Shown one piece after another: positions 10,308-22,373 of a DNA stretch of 64,000 bases. The notes beneath the pieces were generated by a model. That model had not been told where the DNA came from and did no database searches. It saw nothing but the letters and a program-made list of their open reading frames with translations. Source of the stretch: Brachynemurus nebulosus. Its lineage: Eukaryota > Arthropoda > Insecta > Neuroptera > Myrmeleontidae. How positions within the stretch are numbered: the stretch's first letter is position 1; every line of letters starts with the position of its first letter. The stretch covers positions 12,444,608 through 12,508,607 of the forward strand of contig JAPWDM010000016.1 in assembly GCA_035578155.1 (NCBI GenBank). The letters run 5' to 3'. The translations under genes and the position numbers were made by a program.

Positions 10308-10557
10308 TAGGTTAGAAAAAATTTTTGTTAGGTTAAGCTAAGTTCGCTTAGGTTTCGTTAGGTTAGGTCAAGTTCCATTGGGTTATGTTAGGTTAGAAAA
10401 AGATTTCACTAGATATCGTTAGGTTGGAGACCAAATTTTTGCTCCACCCACCGCCGGAGGCTTCTAGAACCGCCTCGGTAGTTTTGCCTCCATCCGAGGT
10501 CGCTCAAAAAGTCGGATGGAGGGATGGAGGGCTTCGTTCTCTTATATTTCTACTACT
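10308..10557 (+). repeat. TTAGG-like interspersed repeat, copy 1
   Basis: A 250-bp element with repeated GTTAGGTTA-type words, then a GC-richer half containing CCGCCGGAGGCTTCTAGAACC and a GGATGGAGGG segment. Related copies are at 16630-16893 (inverted) and 30381-30592. The telomere-like words are interspersed, not a true telomeric array. Confidence 0.7.
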
Positions 10558-11290
10558 TGTGTGACTACAGAATGTGAAATTTCTCGGTCACAAGTATTCC
10601 CGTAGATATGTAGTTATTTCCTGATTAGGCACATTTGTAAATTTTCTAAAATTTTTTAGTAATTTTTCGAATAAGATCTCAAAAAATAATAAAATTAAAT
10701 TATTTTCCACAAAATAAATTGTTAATCTTTTATTAGGTCACTTGAAACGCATTCTTTGGTTTTCGATTCAATATATTAAAACTTCAGTATTATGTCATCT
10801 CTATAAGTCAAACAGCTGTAATCACCTTTCATATTATCATTATCATTGAATAAATTAATCATAACATCCATATCTTTAATAAATTTTAGAAAAATTAGGA
10901 AAACTTTTATATGTAAAGTACAAACTCTTTAAAAAAAGACATCGGTTAATCATACATCGTCGTTCTTTTGACGCACACTATTTCAATACAAACAAAACGA
11001 CACCAATTATAAACAAAATTTATACATTTGCTGTGTTATAATAACTTAGATAACAGAAGTTTCACATCAAGCAGGCAACGACAAGTTGTAGTATTGGAGC
11101 AGGTAGAGAAGTTCGTTCGTCATTTTGACGAGTACGTATGATTCTATGAAAATTTTTTTCGGACATTTAATTTTTTTAAGTAAGAAGCCTGCAAAAAAGT
11201 TTTGGTGATTGTACAAGTTGAAAAAAAAATTGAAAAATTAAACAATTTTGGTGGGGTGGTATAATTTTTTTTAAGCTGGTAATTTTATAT
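10558..11290. other. No gene seen
   Basis: AT-rich sequence with short unrelated open frames only; I see no recognisable element. Confidence 0.4.
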
Positions 11291-11293
11291 ATG

Positions 11294-11327
11294 ATAGATT
11301 TTCAGATTTGGAAGAGGAAAATGACAT

Positions 11328-11408
<81 letters not shown>

Positions 11409-11595
11409 CTATAATAACTATAATATATATAACTTCATTAATATATAAAATATTAAGATTGTTCGGGTATTGAACCCCATTTAGTGAATGTCATTTTCCT
11501 CTCCCAACTCTGGAAATCTATCATTGTTCCGGGTTCAAGTTTTATCACGACAGTGGCTGTGATAGTTGAATTTTCCGTTCAAAAATTCGGTAAAA
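11294..11595 (+). repeat. INE/Helentron-like copy with (TA)n core
   Basis: A (TA)n tract at 11332-11406 is flanked by an inverted pair (11294-11334 and about 11482-11524, GAGGAAAATGACATTCACTA). It is followed by CCGGGTTCAAG, GACAGTGGCTGTGA and a terminal hairpin with arms GAATTTT and AAAAATTC (11568-11588). The order (TA)n, CCGGG, GACA-x-TG, hairpin is the same as in the copies at 25347-25577, 55150-55275 and 62464-62663. The end is GGTAA instead of GCTAA. Confidence 0.6.
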
Positions 11596-12930
11596 AGTTT
11601 TTTAAAATATGCTAGCACTAGTACAAAATGGATTAGAAATGAAAATTACATAGTTACATATTATAATAATAACAACAGATAAATTTCAATAATAAATTAC
11701 GTACCTGGATGGTAGAAAAAAGAGAGAAAAAATGTCAAGAAAAACAAACGTTTGATATGTTTATGTCAGTGATTGACATTAGTTTCTACGATCATACGTC
11801 CGATAAGTATTCTATATAAACTGTTAATTTGTTTACTATCGTAAAAGCGTACATACATATGTGATACAATACACTCAAACATTAAAATAAGGAAAAGTAT
11901 GTAGAGAAAACTTCAAATATGTAGGTATTCTATTTTGAAATGAAAAACTAAAAATAAAGACATTAAGGTTTTCTATTTTCTTGTAGGATTACACTAGACT
12001 GCTCAATTATTCCGAGATGAATGTATTTCTGAAAATTTATAAGCACCCCGACCAGATTTAGTCTATTGTATAGCCTCATATATTATTCAGAGATGGAGAC
12101 AATTCTAAGGAGTGGCAGAGAAAGTAACGCCAATTAGATCCCTTGTATTACTTTTGGTAACACAGGGTAGATGACGTCTTGAAAAATCAATGGGGAGGAG
12201 GAGGAAGTTGTTGAGTTGTCACTAAAAGCTGTGAAAAAAAGCTTGAACTGGTTTTGCTGTGTGTGATACCACTTTAATCCCCGACTAGGCAATATTTTAA
12301 AAATTCAAACGGCTGTCACTCAAAGGTCTGCGATAAACAGGACTGCTGTGCCAAAAAGTAAAATAAAATAAATAAATACATCTAAATAGAAAAAACAGGA
12401 TTATTTTGACTCTGACAAAAATGGGTGGCGTGTTATTTCCGATAGAGTGCTAAAATGGTGTAACTTCCAACAATTTGATGTCTTCCTAATCTTTTAGTCC
12501 TGTTCCCACCCAGTTCCGAAATTGATTTGCCATTCCCGCCTACTTCCAATCCTCAGAAAAATTGTCAAATCTCACCCAATCCCACACTCCCGCCCGATTT
12601 TAATTTAAGCCTGTTCCGATGGGACCCGGTTTTTACTCCAGATTTTGTTGGAACTTACATTATTTTTAGTGTCACTCCCGTCCAAACCCAATCCCAAAAT
12701 AAATTTTGTTTCCGCCTGTTCCCACTGTCATCTGTTTACAAAAAAATCAGCTCGTTCCCGTCGGAACTCGGGGGGTTCCAGTTTTTTCCTGCCCAATTAA
12801 CATCTCCACTTACAAGTATTTTTCATATACATTTTATCTTTCATTTATTTCTTTCATTTATTTCCTTTGTCTGAGAATCGTCGCAAACAACATCCGTCGG
12901 AAAGTATACGGAACCCAAAGATGAAATAGA
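11596..12930. other. No gene seen; includes a pyrimidine-rich block
   Basis: AT-rich sequence. From about 12490 to 12790 the plus strand is unusually C-rich with repeated TTCCCACC/CCCGCC words, which keeps one or two frames open. Composition and lack of motifs argue against coding. Confidence 0.4.
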
Positions 12931-13050
12931 AAGTCAAAAACAAGTTATCGCTGCGTCTCTATTACAGTCATAAATCTTACAAATACACATTTCCTAATCA
13001 GAAGTGTTTCACGATTCGGTAAAGATTCAGTGATAACTTGTTTTTGACTT
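12931..13050. repeat. 120-bp inverted repeat
   Basis: AAGTCAAAAACAAGTTATCG at 12931-12950 returns inverted at about 13031-13050 (GATAACTTGTTTTTGACTT), enclosing about 76 bp. It lies 33 bp before the hairpin end of the next element. Confidence 0.7.
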
Positions 13051-13082
13051 TTTAGTTTACTTTTTGTCATGGTAACTCTGTT

Positions 13083-13208
13083 TTAGCGAATTTCCAAGAC
13101 TGGAAATTCAGCTTTTACAGCAGGTGTCATGATGCGACCTAAGCCCGGGATCATAACAGAAATATGTTTTGAGGTCCCTAGAATACTAAAATGATATTCA
13201 CTTAAATT

Positions 13209-13279
<71 letters not shown>

Positions 13280-14419
13280 CCGCGCGATAACTCTCGAACG
13301 AAACGTTTAATGCACACGTCGGATGCCCAGAAGTAGGTTTTCCGGGCATTTTTTGTCAACAAAATGAGTCTTTTGCCAGAATTAAACAATTATTCAAAAT
13401 TTTTTTACACCAATCGGAAGAAAAAGCCAAATTACGTAAAAAATGTTTTTAAACCGTTACTCTAAATTACTTTCTTTTCGAGAAAAACTAGGAAATATGT
13501 CGTTCTCCATTTCACTCGCACCCGCATTCTTTTTTTTTTCTGTCTCATTTTTTGCGAACTAAATTCGAAAAAAACCGCTTTCTAAGTAGCGTGTTATGAT
13601 TTTTTTAATCCAATTTAACGATTTGGCTATATTCTATTTCTCTGTCAGTTAAATGTTTTTATAATGTATTTCTGTTCCATTTTTTTTGAGAAAAAAACTC
13701 ACGACGATTTCTGTTATGTGATATGATCAGAATTTAGATTATATTTACACCTTCCTAAAATTAATAAGAGTTTGCTTCAATCGTATAAAAATTACGTTAA
13801 ATCATTTTCAAACAATAATATTTTTACGTAATTTTCTATCCAGTTGACAATACAGTCATGATTAGAATTGTATAAACAGAGTATTCTAGTATTAAATAAT
13901 TTTGGACATTCAATTTTTTTTTTAACAAAAAAAAAAAAAAATTTTTTTAAATTTTGACACATTTTTTTATGAAATTTCGATGAAGAAATATTAAAAAATT
14001 TTAAGGTGAATCATTTAAAAAGAGTTACAAATAAATTAAAAGGAAACATTTATCTATTTTAACATATTTGTAAAGAAAATTTTACAGTTTACTTACAGTT
14101 TTTTGAAAAAATGCAATAACATTTTTACATACAACAAAGATTATGTTTGAAAGGTAGGAAATCCACAATTTTTTTTTTATTTCTTTAATTAATTATTAAA
14201 TTTGGTTTTAGAAGAAAATCTTCGTCTAATTCGCTCCAAGCCGAAAGTATAGCCACTAATAAGGACATTCCACTATTAAAATGAATGGAAAATATATTGA
14301 AATTTATTTAATGAAAGCCATTCATACACATTTTTAAAATACCCTTTTGAATTATATAACAAATAAAATCTGTATAAAAAAATCTAATTGACGTGTTTTT
14401 TCTCAATTTTCGAATATTA
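13083..14419 (-). repeat. Left arm of a 12.5 kb inverted-arm unit ending in an INE-like hairpin
   Basis: Inverted relative to 24150-25577. From the outer end: CTAA (minus strand), hairpin 13088-13109 (GAATTTCCA/TGGAAATTC), CCCGGGCTTAGGTCGC, (TA)n at 13211-13275, GTTCGAGAGTTATCGCGCGG, then about 1.1 kb of AT-rich sequence shared with the other arm, including the motif around 14229-14260 (TCGCTCCAAGCCGAAAGTAT). Small differences are scattered, so the duplication is not recent. Confidence 0.8.
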
Positions 14420-14610
14420 AAATTAGTTTTTCTTGGAAACTAGTTGACATAGAATAATAGTTTAAAGACCTCTTTTATGTGATTTTTTCTCTTCTTTCCA
14501 ATGGTGTAAACCAAAATTTTTCCAAAAAACTCGTTTTTTGAGCTTCCAGACGTCGGACGTGTCTGAAAAATATTAGCGGATAAAAAACCATTATTTTTGT
14601 TCCAGATTAT
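14420..14610 (+). repeat. 5'-half fragment of the INE-like family
   Basis: Contains GGAAACTAGTTGACATAGAA, a TTTATGTGATTTTTTC block and CGTCGGACGTGTCTG. The same order occurs at 16905-17130, 38475-38680 and 54585-54680, without the (TA)n core here. Confidence 0.55.
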
Positions 14611-14619
14611 TTTAGTTTA

Positions 14620-15100
14620 TATCTTTAGGATAAATTTAAAAAAAAATTACTACGGTTACTGCTATGCCTTTGGTCAATAATCAATTTTAAAGATTTTTTG
14701 TTTATCGTTTAAAAAATGTCTCAAAATTTAAGTCTAACAAAGCATTACATAGAAACATGAAGTGATAATTAACCAAATTTATTTTTCCTGTAATCTCCTG
14801 ACTTTTCTGAACATTTTGATGAAAAGATTATTGCTTTATGTAAAATATTACAAAAGTTATGGATTTTTTAATATAATAACGTCACCGAAAGTGATACCAG
14901 AGAAACATCATTTTAACCCTATTTTGCTAAATTTCAAAAATTCATAACTTGAAAACTATTAGAGATAATTTTTTTAAATTTTGTACAGATGGTTAGGATG
15001 GTTAAATAAACAAATAAAACAATTTTCAGCTAAATCTGAGGTCATGGGTGACATGACCTGGATGAAGTGGCGTGTAATGACCCCTTGGTCATTTAACATA
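14620..15100. other. No gene seen
   Basis: AT-rich sequence; a 61-codon frame at 14762-14947 has no recognisable motif. Confidence 0.4.
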
Positions 15101-15103
15101 TAA

Positions 15104-16450
15104 ACTGCTAACTGCAGAAAGGTAACAAGTCCATAAAATAAAATTTTACAGGAGATGAAAAAAACGTTTTACTTGGAACCCTTCTTACAAACTAATAAAA
15201 TTTTATTTTTTAAATATTGCTAGTGATTAGCTGATTAATCTTTTGTAAGAGATTTAATTTTTTTATGCGTAGCTATTTAAAAAAAAATGTTTTGTTTGTG
15301 GACTTGTTTCCTTTCTGCAGTAAACAAAATTTATATTTAATAAAAAACGCTTTTTATGAAATAAACAATTTATTTCTTATACAAAAATAGTATTTACATG
15401 ATAAAATATAATATTTAACTAAAATAACCTATCTCGTAAAAAGAAATTAAAACAAAAAGGGCCATAAAACTTCTTAAAACGGTATTGCAGCTACGGTTAC
15501 CGGCCAGGACGTTAAAATGTTACTGGCTAGGACGTTAAAGCCTATTTTGTCAGCAGGAATGTAGATCAGAGTCAATTTTGGAATTTGAGATAATAATAAC
15601 AAAGTCACTTAAAAATATTTAAAGCATAAATTCAACAATACTCGATTAAAGCTCACCAATGTGTATGCGTAGTGCAAGCAACATTATTAAATTATTATAT
15701 CGGGATATATAACTATATTAACTATATAAAAAAATTAATAAAAATAATTAATTAATCAAATTAAGTAAATAAATACTTGTCTTAAGAAAAGTCGATTGAA
15801 TGTGTGTAATGTTTATTTTTTTCTTCTTATTATTATTATTAGACATCTGTTGATAGTGTCAGAAATAAATCCTATTACTATTCTACACTGACTTCTCTTT
15901 AACCGGACGACAATACACAAACGTCGTCCCCTTAGATAATTCATATATAGAATGTTTCTTTACACAATTTATTTTTATATAATAGTTAAAATAGTTTTGT
16001 TAAAACAACTTTCTAAAGAATATTTTCTAGCTACATAATATTTAAATCTAATTGTAAGCTTGGAAATTATACATTCATATGTGTATTAATAATTTTTATT
16101 ATTGTTATTATTATATACTTATGTTAACTTCCAAAATAATCTCCTGTATATGTTAAATTTGTAAGATTTGGTTACATAAGATAGTGTTTGCTTAAAAAAT
16201 ATTCGTGTATATAAACACAAATACATAGAAACCGTCCCCTTATTAAAAGTCCGCATAGACAATAAACGCTGTATCGCTATTAACTCCTAGAGTAACTATT
16301 AACTATTCAGTATGATAAGAAAGAAAAAATATTCTTATAAATTTATTTAAAATTGAATTGTTTACTGCAGAAAGGGAACAAGTCCTAGACTTGTAGCTTA
16401 AAACGCATTTTCAAAACATTGTGACTTGTTACCTGTCTGCAGTTAGCAGT
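15104..16450. repeat. Nested MITE-like unit with four alternating CTGCAG-core termini
   Basis: Motif CTGCAGAAAGGTAACAAGTC occurs at 15112 (plus), 15300-15320 (minus), 16365 (plus) and 16423-16447 (minus). The outermost pair extends to CTGCTAACTGCAG / CTGCAGTTAGCAG, a terminal inverted repeat of about 28 bp. The inner pair shares GTTTACTGCAG. The enclosed DNA is AT-rich with no gene; repeated GGCCAGGACGTTAAA words lie at 15500-15540. Confidence 0.65.
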
Positions 16451-16456
16451 TCATAT

Positions 16457-16482
16457 ACACTACCGTCCAAAAGTTTGGAACC
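16457..16482 (+). mobile_element. Tc1-like terminal inverted repeat, single end
   Basis: CACTACCGTCCAAAAGTTTGG preceded by TA is the typical end of Tc1-family elements. No transposase frame or matching second end is seen nearby; sequence to about 16620 is probably a fragment. Confidence 0.55.
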
Positions 16483-16629
16483 ATTAAGAAAAGTCAGTAA
16501 TACCATCAGTGAGTAGAATTTAATCTATTTGATGTAAAAAAGATATGAATTTTAATTGGACATGTTAATCATATTTAATTATACCAATATTGCTACAAAA
16601 AAATAAATTTATGACTTAAATATTAGATT

Positions 16630-16893
16630 CTGAGTAGTAGCTTTTGGAGAGAACGAAGCCCACCTCCCGAATTTTTGAGCTACCTCGGGAAGTGGTAGCT
16701 CGATCGGGGCGGTTCTAGAAACCTCCGGCGGTGGGTGGAGTAATGCTTTGGTCTCAAACCTAACCGAACCTAAGGAAATTTTGTTTAATCTAACGACGCC
16801 TAACGGAACTTGATCTAACCTAACTGAACCTAAGGTAATTTGGTCTAACCTAACGGAACCTAAGCGAGCTTAGCTTAACCATAGAACTCAAAC
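16630..16893 (-). repeat. TTAGG-like interspersed repeat, copy 2
   Basis: Inverted relative to copies at 10308 and 30381. It has CCTAACC-type words on the plus strand and the GGCGGTTCTAGAAACCTCCG block. Confidence 0.7.
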
Positions 16894-16904
16894 TTTTTCC
16901 TTAA

Positions 16905-17130
16905 TAGAAATTAGTTTTTCTCGGAAACTAGTTGACATAGAATAATAGTTTAAAAACCTTTTTTGTGTGATTTTTTCCTCCTCGTTCCAATAGTGTAAAA
17001 ATTTTTGAATAAGGAGAAATTTTGGAAAAAAGTTAATTTTTTTCATGAAAATTTCCAAAAATAACATGTTTTGGGCATCGGACGTGCCTGGTTAACGAAC
17101 TTGTCCAGCGGTTTAGGACTTTTAGGAATT
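16905..17130 (+). repeat. 5'-half fragment of the INE-like family
   Basis: GGAAACTAGTTGACATAGAA at about 16924, a TTGTGTGATTTTTTCC block and GGGCATCGGACGTGCCTGG followed by TTAACGAACTTGTCC. The (TA)n core and terminal hairpin are absent. Confidence 0.55.
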
Positions 17131-17520
17131 TCTGCTATAGTCTTGCAACATTTTATACCAAAGTTATAATGGGCTCAAGTTACCCTAATTTTAAGCTTAT
17201 TTTACTGATTTATCAAAACCTTAATTTAAAAAATTAACGGAATGGTTGGCAGATGAACATATCAGAATTTAGTTTAGTAATGAACAAAGTAATAAAATTA
17301 TACACTTACCTTCCTTTGTAGACTACCACAATTACTTTTACAGTCAAAAGTTAGCAACGTAACAAAACATCAATTTCAACTTCAAAAAAATACATGCTAA
17401 ATTTTAATAAAAACATATATACTTCGATAAATTTGTAAAATGTACAGTAATATTAATGTACGATCTATACAGTTATAACAGTAGTAGGCGTCAGCCGAGA
17501 ACTTTAGGCATTCGAATTTT

Positions 17521-17605
17521 CACTAATGTAGTGCTGATTACCGTCTCGAAATTTGCTAAGCTTTGATACTTATCATGGGTTCAAACCCCAGTTAATGTGT
17601 TTGGT
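17521..17605 (+). repeat. tRNA-derived SINE-like sequence
   Basis: A clear T-arm, TGGGTTCAAACCCCA, forms a B box, with an A-box-like GTAGTGCTGATTACC about 45 nt upstream. The acceptor stem is poor. GCGGCCGTAAGG follows, which may be the SINE body. Confidence 0.4.
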
Positions 17606-18207
17606 GATGCCAACTAGCGGCCGTAAGGTGAACTATCTAAGGCCGCCTTCATTTCTCCGACATATTGATTTCTTACACCAATGCTTCATTTTGTGATTCC
17701 CCGAACAAAGTGGTTTTTAACACAAGACTTGATACCAGAACGACCAACGAACAATGGTGAGCCTGATATACGATGCTTCGTGCATCACGTACTCACTAAC
17801 TGACCTTAGATTGGTTCAGACGTTATTTTTATGTGAGTCACCATTTTCTTTGTTAAAAGATTTAAATAATATTTTAATTAATTTTTGTAAAATATTTTTA
17901 TAAACATTTGAAATATAAAAGTGCTTAAAAAATATAGTAAAAATATTAAACATTAAAATGAAATAAACTGTTATTATTTAAACTACCAATTTAACCATCT
18001 ACTGACTAATTATACTATTTTATTTTTATCAACAAGAAAACTGTCGACACAAGCCACCACGCGTAATGCAGGTCTTCGGAGGACAATTCCTCACAAGTAA
18101 CCCACGAATACAGGGACAAATATAATTAATGGTATCCAACAATTAAAATAATATCCAATATATCGAAGCTTTGTGGTGCAAAATCAAGTTTTAAATATAT
18201 TCAAGCA

Positions 18208-18225
18208 GCGCCCAACAATTACTCA
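18208..18225 (+). other. Primer-binding-site-like sequence
   Basis: GCAGCGCCCAACAATTAC resembles the TGGCGCCCAAC primer-binding site of insect Gypsy/BEL retroelements. It lies about 200 bp before the gag-like frame. I could not define a 5' LTR. Confidence 0.3.
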
Positions 18226-18418
18226 AAGAGACCATTACACATCATTACACTAGAAGACCGCATCCATTAAAGATGACATCCGAAGGCGGGGAAGTGTTTG
18301 TGTCAACTAATATAAAACTTTGAGTGACTTTTATTGTGAAAAAAGGAAAACTTTACGTTACTATTGTTGAACTTTGAATTTTTCGTGGAACTGGTGTGGT
18401 AAACAATTGCCGTCAACA

Positions 18419-19519
18419 ATGGTTCTACATGTAACTGACGCAGCACAACATTATATCGACCCCATGGAAGTTTTGGCTCCCGAGATACCACCTTCGGTTC
18501 CCGAAGAAGCTGTTGTGTCTAGCGCCAGTCAGTATAATACAGCGAATTCTGGCATTGGATCATCGGTCCCGGATAAATCAACTGGTACGTCTGGCGATTC
18601 AGAAGGTAACGCTGATATGACTACGGATATAGTAAGTTTATTACTTTCTTTTCAACGAGTTATGTTAGCTAAATTTGATGAACAAAATAATAAGTTTGAT
18701 AATAGCAATAATGAATTCATATCTGAAATAAAAGCTTTAAGATCCGATGTTAAGGAAATGATTGTCTCAGGATCAAAGTCTATTGCAAAACTTGACAAAT
18801 TTGATGCTAATATTAACTTTAAACTTGATGAATCTGATTTGGAATTGGGAAAGTTAAGACTAAAAAATTGTGGTACTAAAAATAAGAATTTTGATTCAAT
18901 TGATTCAGGGGCAGAAGATATTAATTTGAAATTTGATAATAATTTACAAAATTCTTGTAATGAATCTTCCGTTATAGATGAATTTATAAATAGCTCTGAA
19001 ACCTTGAATAGTTCATTGACCCCGGACAATTTTAACCCTTTGACTACAACCGGGCACTGTATAGAAAATCTTGGCGAGTAATATAATAAGTCTGATAATA
19101 ATAATTCATCGTTCAATGCCGTTAGTTGTCCGTCCGTTAATACGTCGGACGAATTAACATGTAAATTTTGTTCAAATATCAATACTACCCCCCCCCCCCC
19201 CCTATTTGTGCATAATAGTAACGATATGTTGTCATCATTGAATATTGAAGCTACCTTAAATTTAACATCTTGCAGTAAATCCGTTAATGTTGCAACAATA
19301 CTTACAGTAGAATCACCTTATATAACCGATATCGATAGCAAACATTTATACAACATGGTGATTCATAATTTAGTTAACGCCATCGAGAAACTTATCGAGC
19401 CTAATTTAACACTTACACTTGACGGTAACGATGACACCTTATCGGGTTGTGTCCAGTCTGTTATTGATCCTTCAGAAAACGACAAATTTGAACTTAACGA
19501 TTTTCAATTGAATCGGTGA
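18419..19519 (+). pseudogene. Gag-like or unknown element protein with one in-frame stop
   Basis: ATG 18419 (MVLHVTDAAQ) starts a frame open to the TAA at 19079-19081. The same frame then reopens and runs to 19519, crossing a C15-17 homopolymer at about 19188-19202 that encodes prolines. The protein has an acidic Ser/Thr-rich start, then a likely coiled coil (LLLSFQRVMLAKFDEQNNKF to MIVSG), then low-complexity Asn/Asp/Ser sequence and C-x2-C (TCKFC). A primer-binding-site-like sequence upstream, the coiled coil and the lack of enzyme motifs fit an LTR-retroelement gag, but I cannot assign it. The end coincides with a small inverted-repeat insertion at 19506. A basic peptide-like stretch continues at about 19790-19890. 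Confidence 0.4.
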
Positions 19520-19769
19520 GATCGAAAAGGATAACATTCCAATTTTTACTGTTTCAAAGTAAAGGTAGAAAACTAATTATTACTCACTTATTGTAGTTAA
19601 AAATAACTTAATCAATGCATTTACTGGTCAAATGAATCTAGCACTGCAAATTACTAATTAATTGTATAAGGCTAAAAAAAGAAGGTAAGCTTCCAAAAAG
19701 CTTTTTGTTTTTAATACCCAAAAACAAGCCAAACGGAATGTTATCCTTTTAGATCTCACCGATTCAATT
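19506..19769. repeat. 264-bp MITE-like inverted repeat at the end of the gag-like frame
   Basis: AATTGAATCGGTGAGATC plus AAAAGGATAACATTCC at the left returns inverted at 19735-19769. The arms are about 35 bp with one indel. Its stop codon ends the frame, so it probably interrupted it. Confidence 0.65.
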
Positions 19770-20059
19770 CTATTACCGCATTAGTCACTACGTGTCGCGT
19801 AAGGCACGTAAGACCGAATCAAATCGCAATCCAAAGGGTCCACCTTCGGACGTAAAAAGGATTTTCCCTTTTCGTCCGCACAGTTCTCAATTAACGTAGA
19901 AAATTTTCTAAACATTGACCCTATACCCGATTATGTCGAAATTTTCCCGGTCTTTATGAAACCTATTTTGATTTTATTTCGTTTACGAACACTAATTTTT
20001 ACCAACATTGACTTATTTTCACGGTTTCGACTTTAAAATTATTACCAATTTTGACTTAG

Positions 20060-20700
20060 TTTGTAAGTTGTACCATATCACCATCCGTCGTAGATGGGTT
20101 AAATATTGCTAACAATTTTTTATGTAATTAAATTGCTCACACAAGGCACCTATTGTTTTTCTATCATAGCCAGGACCGTTATTATTTACCCGGTCATTTG
20201 TAAAAATAAATTCAAACGAGTTGCTAATTAGAGCGTTTTTTTCTTTCAATTTTCATTATTTATTATTTATTGTGTATTTTTTGTGAATTTCGGTTTGAAG
20301 CACTCGCTAGAGGCTCGCGAATTTTTAGGAATTCACCATTTAAATGAATAAACTGCTTATCTAATGCGTTTATAATTTCCAATTACAGCCTGGAGCATCA
20401 TTAGCCCGGTAATTATAATATTTAAATAAGTTGCTCATTGGGGCCTTTATTATAGTTGTTATTTTTATAAATTTCGATTGTGGCGATATTGTTAGCCCGC
20501 CAATTTAAGAATTTTATTTTGTATAAAAATGAATTAATTGCTCGTTTACAGCACTTTTTGTTTTTCCCAAAATGATAACTGGTGTAACTCTAGCCCTGCT
20601 TTTTACAATTAGGAATGAATTGCCTTTTAGAGCATTTATAAATTCTATCATTTTTTTTAAAGTTACGGTTATCGCAATATTACACGCCAGCCAGTTTTAA
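20060..20700 (+). repeat. Degenerate tandem repeat, period about 105-115 bp
   Basis: Words GCCCGGTAATT, AAAATGAATTAATTGCTC and AGAGCATTTATAA recur in order near 20180, 20300, 20405, 20500 and 20600. The units are strongly diverged. No gene is seen from 19890 to 21500. Confidence 0.5.
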
Positions 20701-21533
20701 AGTTTACAATTTAAATATTACTATATTTACAATTTTTTGGCGCGAAGCGTTAATGCTCGACCCTTAATTATAAAAAATTGATACGTAATATACAAAAGCC
20801 TTAACATAACGGTTCAGTTAATGATCTTATGTATTTAAAATTCGATACTCTACTATGAATAACTATATTTATCGAAATTATTATCAAATTCTTTGTCCTT
20901 CATTATTGAAGTTGACAATTTTTTTTTACTAATGACTAATTTTTTACAAAATTTTTTTATCATTGAAAGTGGAATTTTTCTAAAAAATTGACTTATTCGA
21001 CACTCCCACTACTGTAAATTTGAGAATACATTTTGCTGGTTTGTCGAAACTTTTCTAACCAGTTGAGTTAAAATTTTTATTTACAAGAATGTTTAACGAA
21101 TTATTTTATAAAAATATTACGTATATGCGTGTTTTCTACATATGTGTATGTTGTTCAAAATATTTTGATGGTTCACATAGCATGATAGTTAGAGAACGGA
21201 AAACACGTATAGTAGAGCTTCAGTTAACATCAGTTTTGTTAAGTGGCGTCACTTTTTTCTCACTAAAGTTAAGATGATTTTATAGAAATAGAAAGAAACA
21301 ATATTATTACATTATAAATTTTTTAGAGAAAAATATTATAAATTCTATAGAAGCTATATGTGTAGTAAGAAAACTAATTACATATAGTATGATTTATAGA
21401 AATTGGTTTGGATGTCATACGAGTATCCAAATTTAAACTTTTCTCTGCTGAATTTCAGAATTTCGTAACTTCATAAATATTACTAATTATGTTTATGTTT
21501 ATTTAAAGTGAAAAATCGAATAATATAAAAATA

Positions 21534-22020
21534 CCCCTGTCGCAGCATCTGCATAACATAGCGAATTTCCAAATTTTGGGGACTGGCGGATCTCATCTAA
21601 GAACTGTACCTATTTAAAATAGTTTAGCTTTCTAAGAGTAAAAGATTTTTTAAAATCGGCTGGGTAATTAGTTTTGATATTTTTGGGACCCAATAACCCG
21701 AACGGACTTTGTGCAGCATAGTTGTATCCATCTAAAATAATTTAGTTCTCTAACAGTGAAAAAATTTTCAAAATCGGTCGGTTAGTTTATTTTTTACAAT
21801 AATGGAAACAGTAAACCCTGGCGGAAATCATACAACATAACCTTTATTCATCTAAAATAATTTTAGTAAAAAGTATATCCTAACAGTAAAAAACGGGTCC
21901 TAGAGATCTCATATAACTTATGGTAGTCCGTAAGGTTCTTGTGGACATCATTTAATTACTTAATGAATTCAAATACTTTAACTTACTAACGGTGAAAAAA
22001 TTTTCAAAATTTTCGACATT
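21534..22020 (+). repeat. Element end signature followed by AACAGTGAAAAAATTTTC tandem repeats
   Basis: CCCCTGTCGCAGCATCTGC and CATAGCGAATTTCC (21534-21570) are followed by about four diverged units of 100-120 bp. Each contains CTATTTAAAATAGTTTAGC, AACAGTGAAAAAATTTTC and a CCCTGGCGG-like word. The same units flank the palindromic satellite at 55595-55845 and 59113-59700. Confidence 0.65.
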
Positions 22021-22373
22021 CGCTAAAAAAATCATTGAAAAATATTTGATATGTTTCGATCAATTAATGGTCAACATCAGCAAATAAAAGTTACTCAAAT
22101 CGAAGAAAAGAATGAGTTATTTGTCCGTAGAAATTAAAATACAAATTCTGAAAACGAGCAAAGAAATATTGAAAAAACTAGATCGGCAAAACATTCTGAC
22201 AAATAACACTATCCAACCAATACTCGCCAATTTGAATGAAACTTAACATACTTATTAAACAGCGAAAAATATTAAATACGTGTTTTTTTTTTATTTCGGC
22301 TAAATACGCTTTTTAGGGGTAGAAAACACCATTCAACCTCTGTAGATGAAAACAGTTATAGCTAAATATTTTT

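Noticed and set aside
10308..10440. Telomeric TTAGG array
   Set aside because: Words are interspersed with other sequence and recur inside a dispersed 250-bp repeat.
1..10560. Polydnavirus segment
   Set aside because: No wasp integration motifs, no typical virulence gene families, and the gene content looks like a mobile element.
12527..12924. 115- and 72-codon frames with Pro/Phe-rich sequence
   Set aside because: C-rich composition keeps the frames open; no start context, domain or codon pattern.
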